From positions 62,001-126,000 of the forward strand of contig JAJTBS010000002.1 in the NCBI GenBank assembly GCA_021286765.1: 64,000 nucleotides of DNA, read 5' to 3'. The translations under genes and the position numbers were made by a program. Every line of letters starts with the position of its first letter. Within the stretch, counting starts at the first letter, position 1. Below are positions 52,484 to 61,994 of the stretch, one piece after another. The stretch is from Holophagaceae bacterium (GTDB taxonomy: Bacteria; Acidobacteriota; Holophagae; Holophagales; Holophagaceae). The notes below the pieces were generated by a model. It was not told the origin of the DNA. It saw nothing but the letters and a program-made list of their open reading frames with translations, and did not search any database.

Positions 52484-53098
52484 CTAACGATACAGGTTTT
52501 CAGTTCGGATGGTACCCAGAACTTGGGGGGGGAGCCCACCGGGATCCTCGTCCGGCGACGCCTGCAGGCGCGTCCGGAGATCCGAGGAGGCCAGATCCAG
52601 CTCGGTGGCGGGCAGGACCACCAGCTCGCCCGGCCGCCCGCTCCAGGCCGCGGATGGGCGGAGTCCGGCCACTTCGGGCAGCAGGAAGGGCGAACCGGGA
52701 CGAAGCGCCACGGCGGCAGAAGCCAGCTCGAAGATCCGCTCCGGCCGGCGCCAGGCGGGCAGGCCCGGCAGCTGGTCGCTACCCATGAGGAGGATCCAGG
52801 CCTGGTCTGGCTCCCGCTCGGCGAGGGCCTCCAGGGTGTCCACGGTGTAGCTGGTGCCGCCACGCTGGAGTTCCAGGGGCTCCACCCGGCACCGGGAATC
52901 GAATCCCGCCAGGGCCTCTTTCAGCAGGCGCAGGCGCGCTTCGGGGCCAGGGCCGCCGGGGTCGGGCTTGTGGGGGCTGAGGGCGGTGGGGACGAAGCGC
53001 AGCTCGTCGAGATCCAGGTGCTCCAGGGCCAGACGCGCCAGCTTGAGGTGGCCTTCATGTGGCGGATTGAATGCACCTCCGAGCAGGCCGATGCGCAC
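52484..53098 (-). CDS. nadD: Nicotinate-nucleotide adenylyltransferase
   Basis: 204 residues. It adenylates nicotinate mononucleotide in NAD synthesis. The nucleotidyltransferase motif [12 protein letters not shown] (7-18) and the C-terminal motif ASSDLRTRL replacing the usual ISSTxIR are present. The start is a GTG that shares one base with the obgE stop (TAGTG), so translation is coupled. Confidence 0.93.
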   Translation of the reverse strand: MRIGLLGGAFNPPHEGHLKLARLALEHLDLDELRFVPTALSPHKPDPGGPGPEARLRLLKEALAGFDSRCRVEPLELQRGGTSYTVDTLEALAEREPDQAWILLMGSDQLPGLPAWRRPERIFELASAAVALRPGSPFLLPEVAGLRPSAAWSGRPGELVVLPATELDLASSDLRTRLQASPDEDPGGLPPQVLGTIRTENLYR

Positions 53099-54147
53099 TA
53101 CCAGACCTCGTCTTTGGGGGTGGCCTTCTTCTGTCCAGCCATCACCTTCAAGGCATCATCCACGGCGAAGGCCAGCTCGCGCAGCCCCTCGCCGGTGACG
53201 CCCGAGATGAAGATGGGCTCCTGGCCCCGGGCCTTGCAGAGGGCCACGAAAGCCTCGCGGCGGCTGTCCTCCTGGAGGGCATCCAGCTTGGTGCCCACCA
53301 GCCAGCGGGGCTTGGCGGCCAGCACGGGGCTGAAGGCCTGCACCTCACCCTCGATGACGCGGATGGCGTCGGCGGGTTCCTCGATGGGATCGGAGAGGTC
53401 CACCAGGTGCAGCAGCATGCGGGTGCGCTCCACGTGGCGGAGGAACTGGATCCCCAAGCCCGCACCGGAGGCCGCGCCTTCGATGAGGCCCGGGATGTCG
53501 GCGATGACCCAGCTGTCCAGCAGGTCGCCCCCGAAGCGGTCCAGGCTCACCACGCCGAGCTGCGGTTCCAGGGTGGTGAAGGGGTAGTTGGCGATCTTGG
53601 GGCGGGCCGCGCTGAGGCGGCTCACCAGGGTGCTCTTGCCGGCGTTGGGATAGCCCACCAGGCCGACGTCCGCGATGAGCTTCAGCTCGAGGTCCAGGAC
53701 CCGCGCCTCGCCTTCCTCGCCGGGCTGGTGGTGGCGGGGCGTGCGGTTGGTGGAGCTCTTGAAGTGGGTGTTGCCCAGGCCGCCACGGCCGCCGCGGGCC
53801 ACGCAGACATCTTCGCCGTCGGCCAGGAGCTCGGCCAGCACTTCCCCGGTTTCGCCGTCCTTCACCACGGTGCCCAGGGGGACTTCCAGCAGGATGTCCG
53901 CCCCATCGCAGCCGTGGCGCATGCAGCCCTCGCCCTGACGGCCGCGGTCGGCGGTGAACTCACGCTTCTGGCGGAAGGGATTGAGGGTGTTCAGGGCCTT
54001 GTTGGCGCGAAGGAACACCGAGCCGCCCTTGCCGCCGTCGCCGCCGTCGGGCCCGCCCTCGGGGGCGAACTTCTCGCGGCGGAAGCTCATGGCGCCTGCA
54101 CCGCCATGACCGGCAGTGACGCGGAGCTGGACTTGGTCAAGGAACAT
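53098..54147 (-). CDS. obgE: GTPase ObgE
   Basis: 349 residues. The Gly-rich Obg domain (1-157) ends before the G domain. G1 is GYPNAGKS, G2 covers [10 protein letters not shown]3 is [10 protein letters not shown]4 is GTKLD, a variant of NKxD with Thr instead of Asn, a change known in some Obg proteins. It acts in ribosome assembly and stress response. It follows rpmA across a 111-base gap with two strong hairpins, and is overlapped by nadD. Confidence 0.95.
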   Translation of the reverse strand: MFLDQVQLRVTAGHGGAGAMSFRREKFAPEGGPDGGDGGKGGSVFLRANKALNTLNPFRQKREFTADRGRQGEGCMRHGCDGADILLEVPLGTVVKDGETGEVLAELLADGEDVCVARGGRGGLGNTHFKSSTNRTPRHHQPGEEGEARVLDLELKLIADVGLVGYPNAGKSTLVSRLSAARPKIANYPFTTLEPQLGVVSLDRFGGDLLDSWVIADIPGLIEGAASGAGLGIQFLRHVERTRMLLHLVDLSDPIEEPADAIRVIEGEVQAFSPVLAAKPRWLVGTKLDALQEDSRREAFVALCKARGQEPIFISGVTGEGLRELAFAVDDALKVMAGQKKATPKDEVW

Positions 54148-54182
54148 CAGATGCCTTCGGATTCAGGGGTCAGCGTGAATGA

Positions 54183-54211
54183 GCACAGGCCGGGCTCCGC
54201 CCGGCCTGTGC
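54183..54211. repeat. Perfect hairpin between rpmA and obgE
   Basis: GCACAGGCCGGGC (54183-54195), loop TCC, GCCCGGCCTGTGC (54199-54211). No T run follows. Together with the next hairpin it may attenuate transcription from rpmA into obgE, or be part of a repeated extragenic palindrome. Confidence 0.6.
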
Positions 54212-54219
54212 ATGGGGGC

Positions 54220-54253
54220 TCCGGGGGTGTTCGCGCAGCGCGGGACCCCCGGA
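54220..54253. repeat. Second hairpin between rpmA and obgE
   Basis: TCCGGGGGT (54220-54228) with ACCCCCGGA (54245-54253) and an inner GCGC/GCGC-type pairing in the loop. It resembles extragenic palindromic sequences seen in GC-rich genomes. Copy number elsewhere was not testable. Confidence 0.5.
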
Positions 54254-54258
54254 CAACA

Positions 54259-54519
54259 TCAACCTTCGATGGGATCGATGTGGATGAAGCGGCCGGACTG
54301 GCCCTTGTCCTGGAAGCGCACCTTGCCGTCGATGAGGGCGAACAGGGTGTGGTCCTTGCCCATGCCGACATTGATGCCGGCCTTGAACTTGGTGCCGCGC
54401 TGGCGGACGAGGATGGAGCCGCCGGTGACCTGCTCACCGCCGAACTCCTTGACGCCGAGGCGCTGGGAGTGGGAATCGCGACCGTTGCGGCTGGAACCTA
54501 CGCCTTTTTTGTGAGCCAT
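54259..54519 (-). CDS. rpmA: Large ribosomal subunit protein bL27
   Basis: 86 residues, standard length. [20 protein letters not shown] is diagnostic. It sits at the peptidyl-transferase centre of the 50S subunit. AGAGG lies 7 bases before the ATG. It follows rplU by 63 bases. Confidence 0.98.
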   Translation of the reverse strand: MAHKKGVGSSRNGRDSHSQRLGVKEFGGEQVTGGSILVRQRGTKFKAGINVGMGKDHTLFALIDGKVRFQDKGQSGRFIHIDPIEG

Positions 54520-54582
54520 GGAAAAACCTCTTTCGGATGATCTGAATGTCGGGTGGTCAGAAGTTCAGGGGCGGGAAAGAGC

Positions 54583-54894
54583 CTAGGCCTTGATGGACTT
54601 GATCCGCACTTCCGTGTAGTTCTGGCGGTGGCCCTGGGTGCGCTGGTAGGTGGTGGTGCGCTTCTTCTTGAAGATGATCACCTTCTTGGCGCGGTCATGG
54701 GTGATGACCTCGGCCACGACGGTGGCGCCCGCCACGGTGGGCTTGCCGATTTTCAGGTCCCCGTCGTTGTCGATGAGGAGCACCTGGTCAAAGGTGATGG
54801 CCTGCTTGGGATCCTGCTCCAGCGTTTCCACGCGGAGGACATCGCCTTCGGCGACGCGGTACTGCTTTCCGCCGGTCTTGATGATTGCGAACAT
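54583..54894 (-). CDS. rplU: Large ribosomal subunit protein bL21
   Basis: 103 residues. MFAIIKTGGKQYRV and the C-terminal HRQNYTEVRIKSI are diagnostic for bL21. The ATG at 54894 has AGAGG 5 bases before it. It leads the ribosome-assembly operon behind the promoter at 54974-55002. Confidence 0.98.
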   Translation of the reverse strand: MFAIIKTGGKQYRVAEGDVLRVETLEQDPKQAITFDQVLLIDNDGDLKIGKPTVAGATVVAEVITHDRAKKVIIFKKKRTTTYQRTQGHRQNYTEVRIKSIKA

Positions 54895-54973
54895 GAAAAC
54901 CTCTTTGGTTGGGGCACATGGGCGGCAGTCCATCGGACGCGCTTGGGAGCCCATGGCCAGGGCAAGGTCGACC

Positions 54974-55002
54974 AGTATGCGGGAAAAACCCTGTCCGCTC
55001 AA
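54974..55002 (-). promoter_or_regulatory. Sigma70-type promoter for the rplU operon
   Basis: On the minus strand, TTGAGC (55002-54997), a 17-base spacer and CATACT (54979-54974). This predicts a leader of about 73 bases before rplU. It is one of the clearest promoter matches in the window. Confidence 0.7.
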
Positions 55003-55078
55003 GGGAAATTCCTGAACCCGGGGGCATTGGGTTCCAGGGAGTCCCCCCTGGTGGGATGATCGGGATCCGGAGACTCCC

Positions 55079-56548
55079 ATGGGCCGCGACTTCCAGACCT
55101 TCCTGAAGCAGCTCGAGGCCGCCGGCGAGCTGGTCCGGGTGGCCCCCGAGGTGGACCCCTACCTGGAAATGGGCGCCATCGCCGACCAGGTTTCCAAGCA
55201 GCCCGGCGGCGGCAGGGGCCTGTTCTTCGAAAAGCCCACGGGCAAGGCCATGCCCGTGGCCATGAATGCCTTCGGCAGCCTCAAGCGCATGGAGATGGCG
55301 CTGGGCGTGGACAAGGAGCCGCGGGGCCTGGATGCCATCGCCGACCGCATCGAGAAGCTGGTGCAGGAGGCCATGCCCAAGCCCGGCACGGGCTTCTTCG
55401 AGAAGCTGGCCAAGCTGCCGGTGCTGGCCGAAGTGAGCAACTGGATGCCCAAGACCGTGCGCAAGGGGCTCTGTCAGGAAATCGTGCTGAAGGGCGACCA
55501 GGTGAAGCTCTCGGCGCTGCCGGTCCTTACCACCTGGCCCGAGGACGGCGGCCCCTTCATCACGCTCGGCATGAGCCACACCCGCAACAAGCAGACGGGC
55601 CATCGCAACGTGGGCCTCTACCGCCTGCAGGTCTACGACGACCGCACCCTGGGCTTCCACACGCAGCTGCACCACGACGGCGCCCGCAACCGTCACGGCT
55701 ACGACCGAAACGAGCGCATGCCGGTGGCCGTGAGCTTCGGCGGCGACCCGGCGCTGACCTACGCCGCCACGGCGCCCCTGCCGCCCTTCCTCAGCGAGGT
55801 GATGTTCGCGGGCTTCCTGCGCGGCGAAGGCATCGAGATGGTCCCCTGCGTGACGAACGACCTGGAGGTTCCGGCGGACAGCGAGATCGTCATCGAGGGC
55901 TACGTGAACCCCGGCGAGCTGCGCCGCGAGGGTCCCTTCGGCGACCACACGGGCTACTACTCCCTGGCCGACGACTACCCGGTGCTGCACGTGGAAGCCA
56001 TCACCATGCGGAAGAATCCGGTCTTCCCCGCCACCATCGTGGGCCGCCCGCCCCAGGAGGACGCCTACCTGGGCCTGGCCACCGAGCGCATCTTCCTCCC
56101 CCTGCTGCGCATGGTGCTTCCGGAAATTCGCGACATGCACCTGCCTGCCGCGGGCGCCTTCCACAACCTGGTGATCCTGTCTATGAAGAAGGAATACCCG
56201 GGCCACGCGCAGAAAGTGATGAACGCCATCTGGGGCACGGGCCAGATCATGTTCACCAAGGGCATCGTGGTGGTGGACGAGGATATCGACCCCCACGACC
56301 TGAACGAGGTGCTCTTCCGTCTCACCAGCAATGTGGATCCCAAGCGCGACATGCTGTTCACGGATGGGCCCCTGGACGTGCTGGATCACGCGGCGGACCG
56401 CTTCGCCTTCGGCAGCAAGGTGGGCATCGACGCCACCCGCAAGAACCGCCCCTGGGATGGCTATGCCCGGGAGTGGCCCCGGGATCTGGTGTTCCCGGGA
56501 GAGATCCTGGATCGCGTGGCCCAGCGCTGGAAGGATTACGGACTCTGA
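55079..56548 (+). CDS. UbiD-family decarboxylase
   Basis: 489 residues. A prenylated-FMN decarboxylase, in quinone synthesis or aromatic acid metabolism. The conserved acid residues lie in REGPFGDHTGYYS and nearby. VKLSALPVLTTWPEDGGPFITL and GRPPQEDAYLG segments also match. Length is normal for menaquinone/ubiquinone pathway UbiD. No UbiX (flavin prenyltransferase) is adjacent. GGAG lies 6 bases before the ATG. The rplU promoter lies divergently upstream. Confidence 0.9.
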   Translation: MGRDFQTFLKQLEAAGELVRVAPEVDPYLEMGAIADQVSKQPGGGRGLFFEKPTGKAMPVAMNAFGSLKRMEMALGVDKEPRGLDAIADRIEKLVQEAMPKPGTGFFEKLAKLPVLAEVSNWMPKTVRKGLCQEIVLKGDQVKLSALPVLTTWPEDGGPFITLGMSHTRNKQTGHRNVGLYRLQVYDDRTLGFHTQLHHDGARNRHGYDRNERMPVAVSFGGDPALTYAATAPLPPFLSEVMFAGFLRGEGIEMVPCVTNDLEVPADSEIVIEGYVNPGELRREGPFGDHTGYYSLADDYPVLHVEAITMRKNPVFPATIVGRPPQEDAYLGLATERIFLPLLRMVLPEIRDMHLPAAGAFHNLVILSMKKEYPGHAQKVMNAIWGTGQIMFTKGIVVVDEDIDPHDLNEVLFRLTSNVDPKRDMLFTDGPLDVLDHAADRFAFGSKVGIDATRKNRPWDGYAREWPRDLVFPGEILDRVAQRWKDYGL

Positions 56549-56745
56549 TTCGGGGCCAGCCCAGGTCGGGCTTGCACTGCCAGGGCTGTATCCTGGGCCT
56601 CCAATGCGGGTTTCTGCATGCCTTGTGCGAAATCTCGCATGCGCGTCGAACCTCAAGCTCGAGCGAGCGAGGAATCAGGCGTGTCCGCAGCGCGCTTGTG
56701 CTGGCACGAATCTTCCAAGGTCCAACCTTCTCTTTGGGAGCCTCG

Positions 56746-57801
56746 ATGATCCTGCACGTGATCCGAACCATCTGCCGGAAGCTCCTTCCGGCCAGCCTGA
56801 TCCTTCTGCCCCTGGCCTTCGCGCCAGCCCGGGCAGATGAGTCCCCCCGGCAGGAGTCCATCCTGGTCTTCGGCCATGCAAATCCCGATACGGATTCTGT
56901 TGTGGGGGCCATGGCCACGGCCCATTTGTTGAGTCAGACAGGGCGCCCCTCCCAGGCCGCGATCCAGGGGCCGGTCAATGCCGAGACCGCCTTCGTTCTG
57001 AAACGATTCCACCTGGTTACGCCCTCTCCGTTGGGCTCCATTGCAGGTAGACGCGTCGTCCTCGTGGACTTCACGGAACCCCTCCAGGGACCCGCAGATC
57101 TCGGTAAGGCCAAGCAAGTCCTGGTGGTCGACCACCACAAGCCGGCCGGACTGGCCGGAAGCGAGCCCTTGGAGGCCTGGGTTCAGGCCGTGGGCAGTGT
57201 CAATACCATCCTTTTCGAAAAGTACCGGGACCTCCAGGTGCCGATTCCCAAGGAACTCGCGGGCGGGATGCTCTGTGCCATCCTCTCGGACACCGTGATG
57301 TATCGATCTGTCACCACCACGCCGAGGGACCGTGATGCGGGGACGGCCCTTGCCGGTCTTGCCGGCGTCCCAGACCAAAAGGCTCTGGGGATGGAGATGT
57401 TCAAGATCAAGTCCGCGCTGGAGGGTGCCTCCGCCCGCAGCCTCGTGCTGCGCGATTACAAGGACTTCACCATGAGCGGCGTCAAAGTCGGTATCGGGCA
57501 GCTCGAACTGGTGGATCTGGCCCTGGTGGCTGGCCAGAGGGGTGAAATCCTGGCGGCGATGGTGGAACTGCGGAAGGAGAAGGGCCTGCACAGCGTTTTC
57601 CTGATGCTCACGGACATCCTGCGGGAAACCACGGAAATGCTCGTGGTGACCGACGATGTCCCCCTGGTGCAGAAGGCCTTCAAGGGTGAGATCAAGAACA
57701 ACGCGATTTGGCTGCCCGGGGTCATGAGCCGCAAGAAGCAGGTCGTCCCGAATCTGGAAGGCGCATTCAAGCTTGATCGGGAGGCAGCCAGAGCTAATTG
57801 A
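56746..57801 (+). CDS. Family II (Mn-dependent) inorganic pyrophosphatase with a signal peptide
   Basis: 351 residues. A DHH-family pyrophosphatase: GHANPDTDS (43-51), VDFTEP, VDHHKP (128-133), [17 protein letters not shown], and the C-terminal DHHA2 domain with [10 protein letters not shown]. Known family II enzymes are about 310 residues and cytoplasmic. Here residues 1-30 form a good signal peptide (basic start, hydrophobic core, cleavage at ARA-DE), so the enzyme is probably periplasmic. GGGAG lies 5 bases before the ATG, so the leader is unlikely to be an annotation error. It converges with the chemoreceptor gene with 8 bases of overlap. Periplasmic PPi or polyphosphate could be the substrate. 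Confidence 0.85.
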   Translation: MILHVIRTICRKLLPASLILLPLAFAPARADESPRQESILVFGHANPDTDSVVGAMATAHLLSQTGRPSQAAIQGPVNAETAFVLKRFHLVTPSPLGSIAGRRVVLVDFTEPLQGPADLGKAKQVLVVDHHKPAGLAGSEPLEAWVQAVGSVNTILFEKYRDLQVPIPKELAGGMLCAILSDTVMYRSVTTTPRDRDAGTALAGLAGVPDQKALGMEMFKIKSALEGASARSLVLRDYKDFTMSGVKVGIGQLELVDLALVAGQRGEILAAMVELRKEKGLHSVFLMLTDILRETTEMLVVTDDVPLVQKAFKGEIKNNAIWLPGVMSRKKQVVPNLEGAFKLDREAARAN

Positions 57802-59389
57802 TCCTGAACCGGTGGGTCAGGATCCGGAGTTCCGTGGCCAGGCTCGCCAGGTCTTCGGTGGTCCGGGAGGTCTCCTGCATGGCGGAGGCCAGCTGAACGG
57901 TGGCAGAGGCGTTCCGCTCTGTGAGGCTGGAAACGAGGTCCAGCTGCTGTTGCAGCTGCCCTACAGAGGAAACCTGCTGGACCATGGCCCCGCTGATCTC
58001 CCCGACGTGATCGCCGGTTTCACGGATGTGGTCCTGGATGCGGTCCAGGGAAGCGCTGACCTGGGCTGCCGCCATGGATCCCGCCGTCACCCGCTCGCTG
58101 CTCTCGCTGATGAGGGCGCCGATCTCCTTGGCGGCCGTTGCGCTGCGTTCGGCGAGTTTGCGGATTTCCTCCGCGACCACGGCAAACCCCTTGCCCTGCT
58201 GCCCTGCCTTGGCAGCTTCAATGGCCGCGTTCAGGCTGAGGAGGTTGGTCTGCCGGGCGATGTCTGCGATCACGGTGATGATGCGATTGACCTTCTGGGA
58301 GCTTTCCTGGATGGCGGCCATGGCCCGGTCGGACTCTTCGGCGCTGAGGTGCCCCTTCGCCCCGACCTCCCTGGAGGCCGAGGCCAACGTGCCCAGGCGT
58401 TCGGAGCCCGCGCTCACCATTTCCGAAAGCCCCTTCATCTGGTGGAGCAGGTCGGTGCCCAGGCGGACGGCGGACTGCTGATCCCCGGCCGACCGGCTGA
58501 TCTCCTCCACGGTCTGGTTGACTTCCGAGGCCGTGGCTGAAAGCTCGGTGGCAGAAGATGCGGTGCGGTCGGTGGCATCGGTGATGGCCCGGATGTCACG
58601 CCCCAGCTGCTCGATCACCTGGTTCAGGCTGGCCGCGGCCTCGCCCAGCTCGTCCCGGCTCTGGACGGGACAGCGTAGGGTCAGATCGCCGCCGCCCAGC
58701 GCGGCCATGGACGTCTTGAGGGAAAGCGCCTGCCGCCCGACCTGCAGGCTGACGGCCCGGGAGATGCCGAGCCCGATGAGGATGGCGGCGACCAGGCCGG
58801 CGACCATCCATCGTTCACTGATCAGGCTGGAGGCCAAGTCCCGCTCTACCTGCCGGGCACCCTGATCCTGAATGTCCTGGAGCAGCACCAGGAGCAGGCC
58901 ATAGCCCTCCCTGCGGAACCCGGTGTTGGCTTCGATGAGGTCGGGGATCTCTTCAGAGGGGGCCTTTCGCGCCCGCACCAGCAGCGGGGGGAACGCCTCC
59001 ATGTACTTCCGCATGCCGGTGACGATGGTGCCCACCTTCTCCCGTTCGGAGGCCGACCACTTGAGGCCTTCCATTTCCGCAAGGGACTGGGCCAGGGAGT
59101 CTTCAACTTCTTTGAGCCGCTTCAGGCGCTTGTCGACATAGTCGGGGCTTCGGCCGCCCCCCAGCAGGGAGACGTGGATCACCCTCAGCACATCGGAATC
59201 ATGGAGCACCCGTGCGGCAATGGCAGCCTTGGGGAGGTTGGAGCCCAATTCCACCTGCCCCTTCTTGAGGCGGCTCAGGCCTGTGAGCCCCAAGGTGAAC
59301 ACCACCAGCAGGAGGAGCGCCTGGCTTCCGAACAGGGTGAGGAATTTCCCCTGGAGGCTGTGGGTGAGGAAGGTCCGTAGGGATGCCAT
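57794..59389 (-). CDS. Methyl-accepting chemotaxis protein
   Basis: 531 residues. TM1 (about 14-36) and TM2 (about 193-213) enclose a periplasmic four-helix-bundle-type sensor of about 150 residues. A HAMP domain (about 215-265) and a cytoplasmic signalling region follow, with the hairpin tip [20 protein letters not shown] and [19 protein letters not shown]. The C-terminus lacks a pentapeptide tether for CheR. The ATG at 59389 is preferred; 22 codons upstream have no similarity. Sensed ligand unknown. Confidence 0.92.
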   Translation of the reverse strand: MASLRTFLTHSLQGKFLTLFGSQALLLLVVFTLGLTGLSRLKKGQVELGSNLPKAAIAARVLHDSDVLRVIHVSLLGGGRSPDYVDKRLKRLKEVEDSLAQSLAEMEGLKWSASEREKVGTIVTGMRKYMEAFPPLLVRARKAPSEEIPDLIEANTGFRREGYGLLLVLLQDIQDQGARQVERDLASSLISERWMVAGLVAAILIGLGISRAVSLQVGRQALSLKTSMAALGGGDLTLRCPVQSRDELGEAAASLNQVIEQLGRDIRAITDATDRTASSATELSATASEVNQTVEEISRSAGDQQSAVRLGTDLLHQMKGLSEMVSAGSERLGTLASASREVGAKGHLSAEESDRAMAAIQESSQKVNRIITVIADIARQTNLLSLNAAIEAAKAGQQGKGFAVVAEEIRKLAERSATAAKEIGALISESSERVTAGSMAAAQVSASLDRIQDHIRETGDHVGEISGAMVQQVSSVGQLQQQLDLVSSLTERNASATVQLASAMQETSRTTEDLASLATELRILTHRFRIN

Positions 59390-59491
59390 GAAGTGCCTGC
59401 TTTCAGGTGTGGATCGTCCGACCGCTTGCTGGTTCCGTGATGCCTGTCGGCTCATCCAAGCACGCCGGGATCGAGAGGCTGCGGGCGCCGG

Positions 59492-60502
59492 TCATGGGTG
59501 ATCGGCGGCGGAAAAGCCCAATCGAAGGTAGGTGTAATCGGGTGCCTCGCAGAAGGCGCCGCCTTCTTCGCTGAAGATGTAGATCTCATTCCTGCCGGGA
59601 ACCGGCATGATGGCCTCTGGTCGGCAGAGTCCCTTAAACGCTGGAAGGTGGATCCTCTCGGTCTGTCCATCGAGATGGCAGAGCCACAGCGAAAAGTCCG
59701 GGGCCTTGTCGACGGGGCCGGCGATCACCAGGTAGGCCCCGAACTCCGGGATGAATTGAATGTCCCGGATGCCTTGGCCGCCCAAGTCGATGGGCTGCAA
59801 GCGGACTTTGGGGTGATCGGAGAAGGGTTTGGTCACGAAGGCGAGAAGCGCCTTGCCCCGATCCAGGGCGAAGGCCTTCCCGAAGGTGGGATCTCCGAAC
59901 GCGGAACCGTAGAGGGGCGAGCGAAGGCCGATCACCAGGGTCTCGGGTTGGCCGGGTACCCAGGACAGCCCCTCGGTGCTGAGCCCGCCCTTCACACCAA
60001 AGATCGCCGCCACCCGGGAGTACCAGCGGTCGTCTGGCAGCTCCTTGAGGGCTTCCAGCAGCAGGTCCCGGATCACCACAGACCGTTCATGGCGCACGAA
60101 CCGGCCCGTGGGGTCGAGCATGAAAGCGGTGAGCAGCCGGTAGGATTCGGTGTCCTCATCCGCCTGGGAGAGGCCAGATAGCACGAAGAACTGCCCGTCA
60201 TGAAAGGCGATGGCCTCCAGATCCTTCTGGGCGACCACGCGATTCAGGACAAGTCCCTCCCGGGTGACCCGGTCCAGGGGTGTCACCCTGATCTCGGGGT
60301 GCTCGGAGTTGATCCCCCCGTCGTAGGCGAAGTAAGCGCGCCCATCGACGCAGACTGCTCCGCTGAGATCCTGCCGGCGGGGACCGCTTTTCGAGAAAGA
60401 GGGAGTCTTGCCCTTCTCAAGCACCCGGAAGACGGGAACGGCGCTGCGGAGGGTGCTCCCCAGCAGCAGCAGGGCCACGACCAGCGGGGTGATTCGGTGC
60501 AC
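59492..60502 (-). CDS. Secreted DUF3616-like protein
   Basis: 336 residues. A signal peptide (about 1-24, PLVVALLLLGSTLRSA) is followed by a repeat-rich beta protein, probably a propeller: strings LEAIAFHDGQFFVLSGLS, GGLSTEGLSWVPGQPETLVIGLRSP, GIRDIQFIPEFGAYLVIAGP and RPEAIMPVPGRNEIYIFSEEG recur at blade-like spacing. This fits DUF3616 and related extracellular proteins. The GTG at 60502 has GAGGAG 5 bases before it; an earlier GTG at 60517 lacks this. It lies 28 bases after the DUF4010 gene's stop on the same strand, so it is probably coexpressed. Function unknown. Confidence 0.7.
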   Translation of the reverse strand: MHRITPLVVALLLLGSTLRSAVPVFRVLEKGKTPSFSKSGPRRQDLSGAVCVDGRAYFAYDGGINSEHPEIRVTPLDRVTREGLVLNRVVAQKDLEAIAFHDGQFFVLSGLSQADEDTESYRLLTAFMLDPTGRFVRHERSVVIRDLLLEALKELPDDRWYSRVAAIFGVKGGLSTEGLSWVPGQPETLVIGLRSPLYGSAFGDPTFGKAFALDRGKALLAFVTKPFSDHPKVRLQPIDLGGQGIRDIQFIPEFGAYLVIAGPVDKAPDFSLWLCHLDGQTERIHLPAFKGLCRPEAIMPVPGRNEIYIFSEEGGAFCEAPDYTYLRLGFSAADHP

Positions 60503-60530
60503 GGGAACTCCTCGCACGGCGGCGCCTGGC

Positions 60531-61871
60531 TCAGCGCAGGGCGAAGATCGCGTAGACCAGGGAGATGGCGGCCAGGGGCACCATGCCCATGGCCGCCTGA
60601 TTGGCGGTGCGCCGGGTTCCGAAGATGTAGGTGTAGGCCACCTTCAAGAGGTTGTTGCTGGCGCTGGCGATGATGATGGCCTGCAGGATCTGCGGGGTGC
60701 CGATCCCGAGGTTGCCCTGCAGCACCGAGATGACGAAGGGCGTGATGTCCGAACAGCCCACCAGGAAGGACAGCATGCGAAGGCCCAGGCCCTTGTAGGA
60801 CAGGAGCACGTATTTCGTCGCCAGAGACACGGCCACGAACATGAAGGCGAAGAACAGGGCGGAATTGATCTCCAGGGGATTCTTGCGCAGGGCGGGTTCA
60901 TGCCCCTCGGCCAAAGTGCCCGGGGCCGCTTCCTCGGTGGCCTGGGTCTGGAGGTCCTCGATGAGGGAGGGCAGGACCTCTGGGTTCTTGCGGCGGATCC
61001 AGAGGGCGTGACCCGCGGCCAGGCCGGCCAGCACCAGCAAGGCCGGGCCCACCTGGAAGGCCAGACCGAAGCGGAAGATCGTGACAAGGACCAGCAGGCG
61101 CAGGTACATCATGGACACCGCCAACAGGATGGCGGCGGCGGCTTCATCATCGTGACCGGGGTAGCGCTTGGATTTCTTGGCGAGAACCAGGACAGCCACG
61201 GTGCTCGAATACACGCCGCCGATGAGGCCGGTCAGCATCAGGCCCTTGCGCGGGAAGAGATAGGTCTGGAGGACGTATCCCAGGTACGAGATGGACATGG
61301 TGATCACCACGGCCATCCAGATCTGCCTGGGGGTCACGGGCAGGACGCTGAAGACCTGGCCCATGGCTCCGACCGTCGGCGAAACGGCCGGGATCAAGGG
61401 CAGGATCACGCCGGCGATCGCCAGGAACTTGCAGGCCGTGACCACCTCCCCGGTCTCCAGGCGATCCGTGAACATGCGGATGCGGCCCTTGGAGTGGAGG
61501 ACGAACAGGATCGATACGCCGAATAGAACCAGGAACCAGTGGGGCTGGTTGAGGGCCACCGGCCCGGTCGTGTAGGTGAGGAGGGCGATGAGCACGCCGA
61601 TGAGTCCCGGGCTCTTCTTCTGGCGCACCTTGTTGCTGTAGTAGACCAGCAGGAAGGGGACGAGGGCGGCCATACCCAGCAGAAAGGCGATCTGGCCGAT
61701 CCCTGGGATCTGGTAGAGCATGAAGCCCAGCATGCCGAAGAAGACGAAGGTACGGACGGTGCCGAAGGTGTCGAACTTCTTCTCGGACTCGTAGTAGTCC
61801 CGCAGGCCGATCCCGATCAGCGTGCTGATGGCCAGGGTGAGGAGGAAGGGGGCGACTTGGGGAGGCAGCAT
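60531..61871 (-). CDS. DUF4010 (MgtC/SapB-related) membrane protein, copy 1
   Basis: 446 residues with about 12 membrane segments. N-terminal strings MLPPQVAPFLLTLAISTLIG, LRDYYESEKKFDTFGTVRTF, and RLETGEVVTACKFLAIAGVILPL are shared with copy 2 at 62711-63997 (clearly homologous along the whole length). The family's N-terminal half is related to MgtC/SapB and the rest is DUF4010; transport of an unknown solute is a fair guess. GGAG lies 7 bases before the ATG at 61871. A CYTH-like gene and the second copy lie upstream on the same strand. Confidence 0.85.
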   Translation of the reverse strand: MLPPQVAPFLLTLAISTLIGIGLRDYYESEKKFDTFGTVRTFVFFGMLGFMLYQIPGIGQIAFLLGMAALVPFLLVYYSNKVRQKKSPGLIGVLIALLTYTTGPVALNQPHWFLVLFGVSILFVLHSKGRIRMFTDRLETGEVVTACKFLAIAGVILPLIPAVSPTVGAMGQVFSVLPVTPRQIWMAVVITMSISYLGYVLQTYLFPRKGLMLTGLIGGVYSSTVAVLVLAKKSKRYPGHDDEAAAAILLAVSMMYLRLLVLVTIFRFGLAFQVGPALLVLAGLAAGHALWIRRKNPEVLPSLIEDLQTQATEEAAPGTLAEGHEPALRKNPLEINSALFFAFMFVAVSLATKYVLLSYKGLGLRMLSFLVGCSDITPFVISVLQGNLGIGTPQILQAIIIASASNNLLKVAYTYIFGTRRTANQAAMGMVPLAAISLVYAIFALR

Positions 61872-61936
61872 GTCGGACTCCAGTACGGGCCTGAACAGGA
61901 TCATGACAAAACAGGCGGGGCGGGATGGGCCAAACG

Positions 61937-61974
61937 ACCCCTGGAGCAGCTCCCCCCGAAGCCGCCCCAGGGGT
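61937..61974. repeat. Hairpin between the CYTH-like gene and DUF4010 copy 1
   Basis: ACCCCTGG (61937-61944) pairs with CCAGGGGT (61967-61974) around a 22-base loop. No T run follows, so it may be an attenuator or only a weak fold. Confidence 0.35.
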
Positions 61975-61994
61975 GGGACTGGGGCCGGGAGGCC

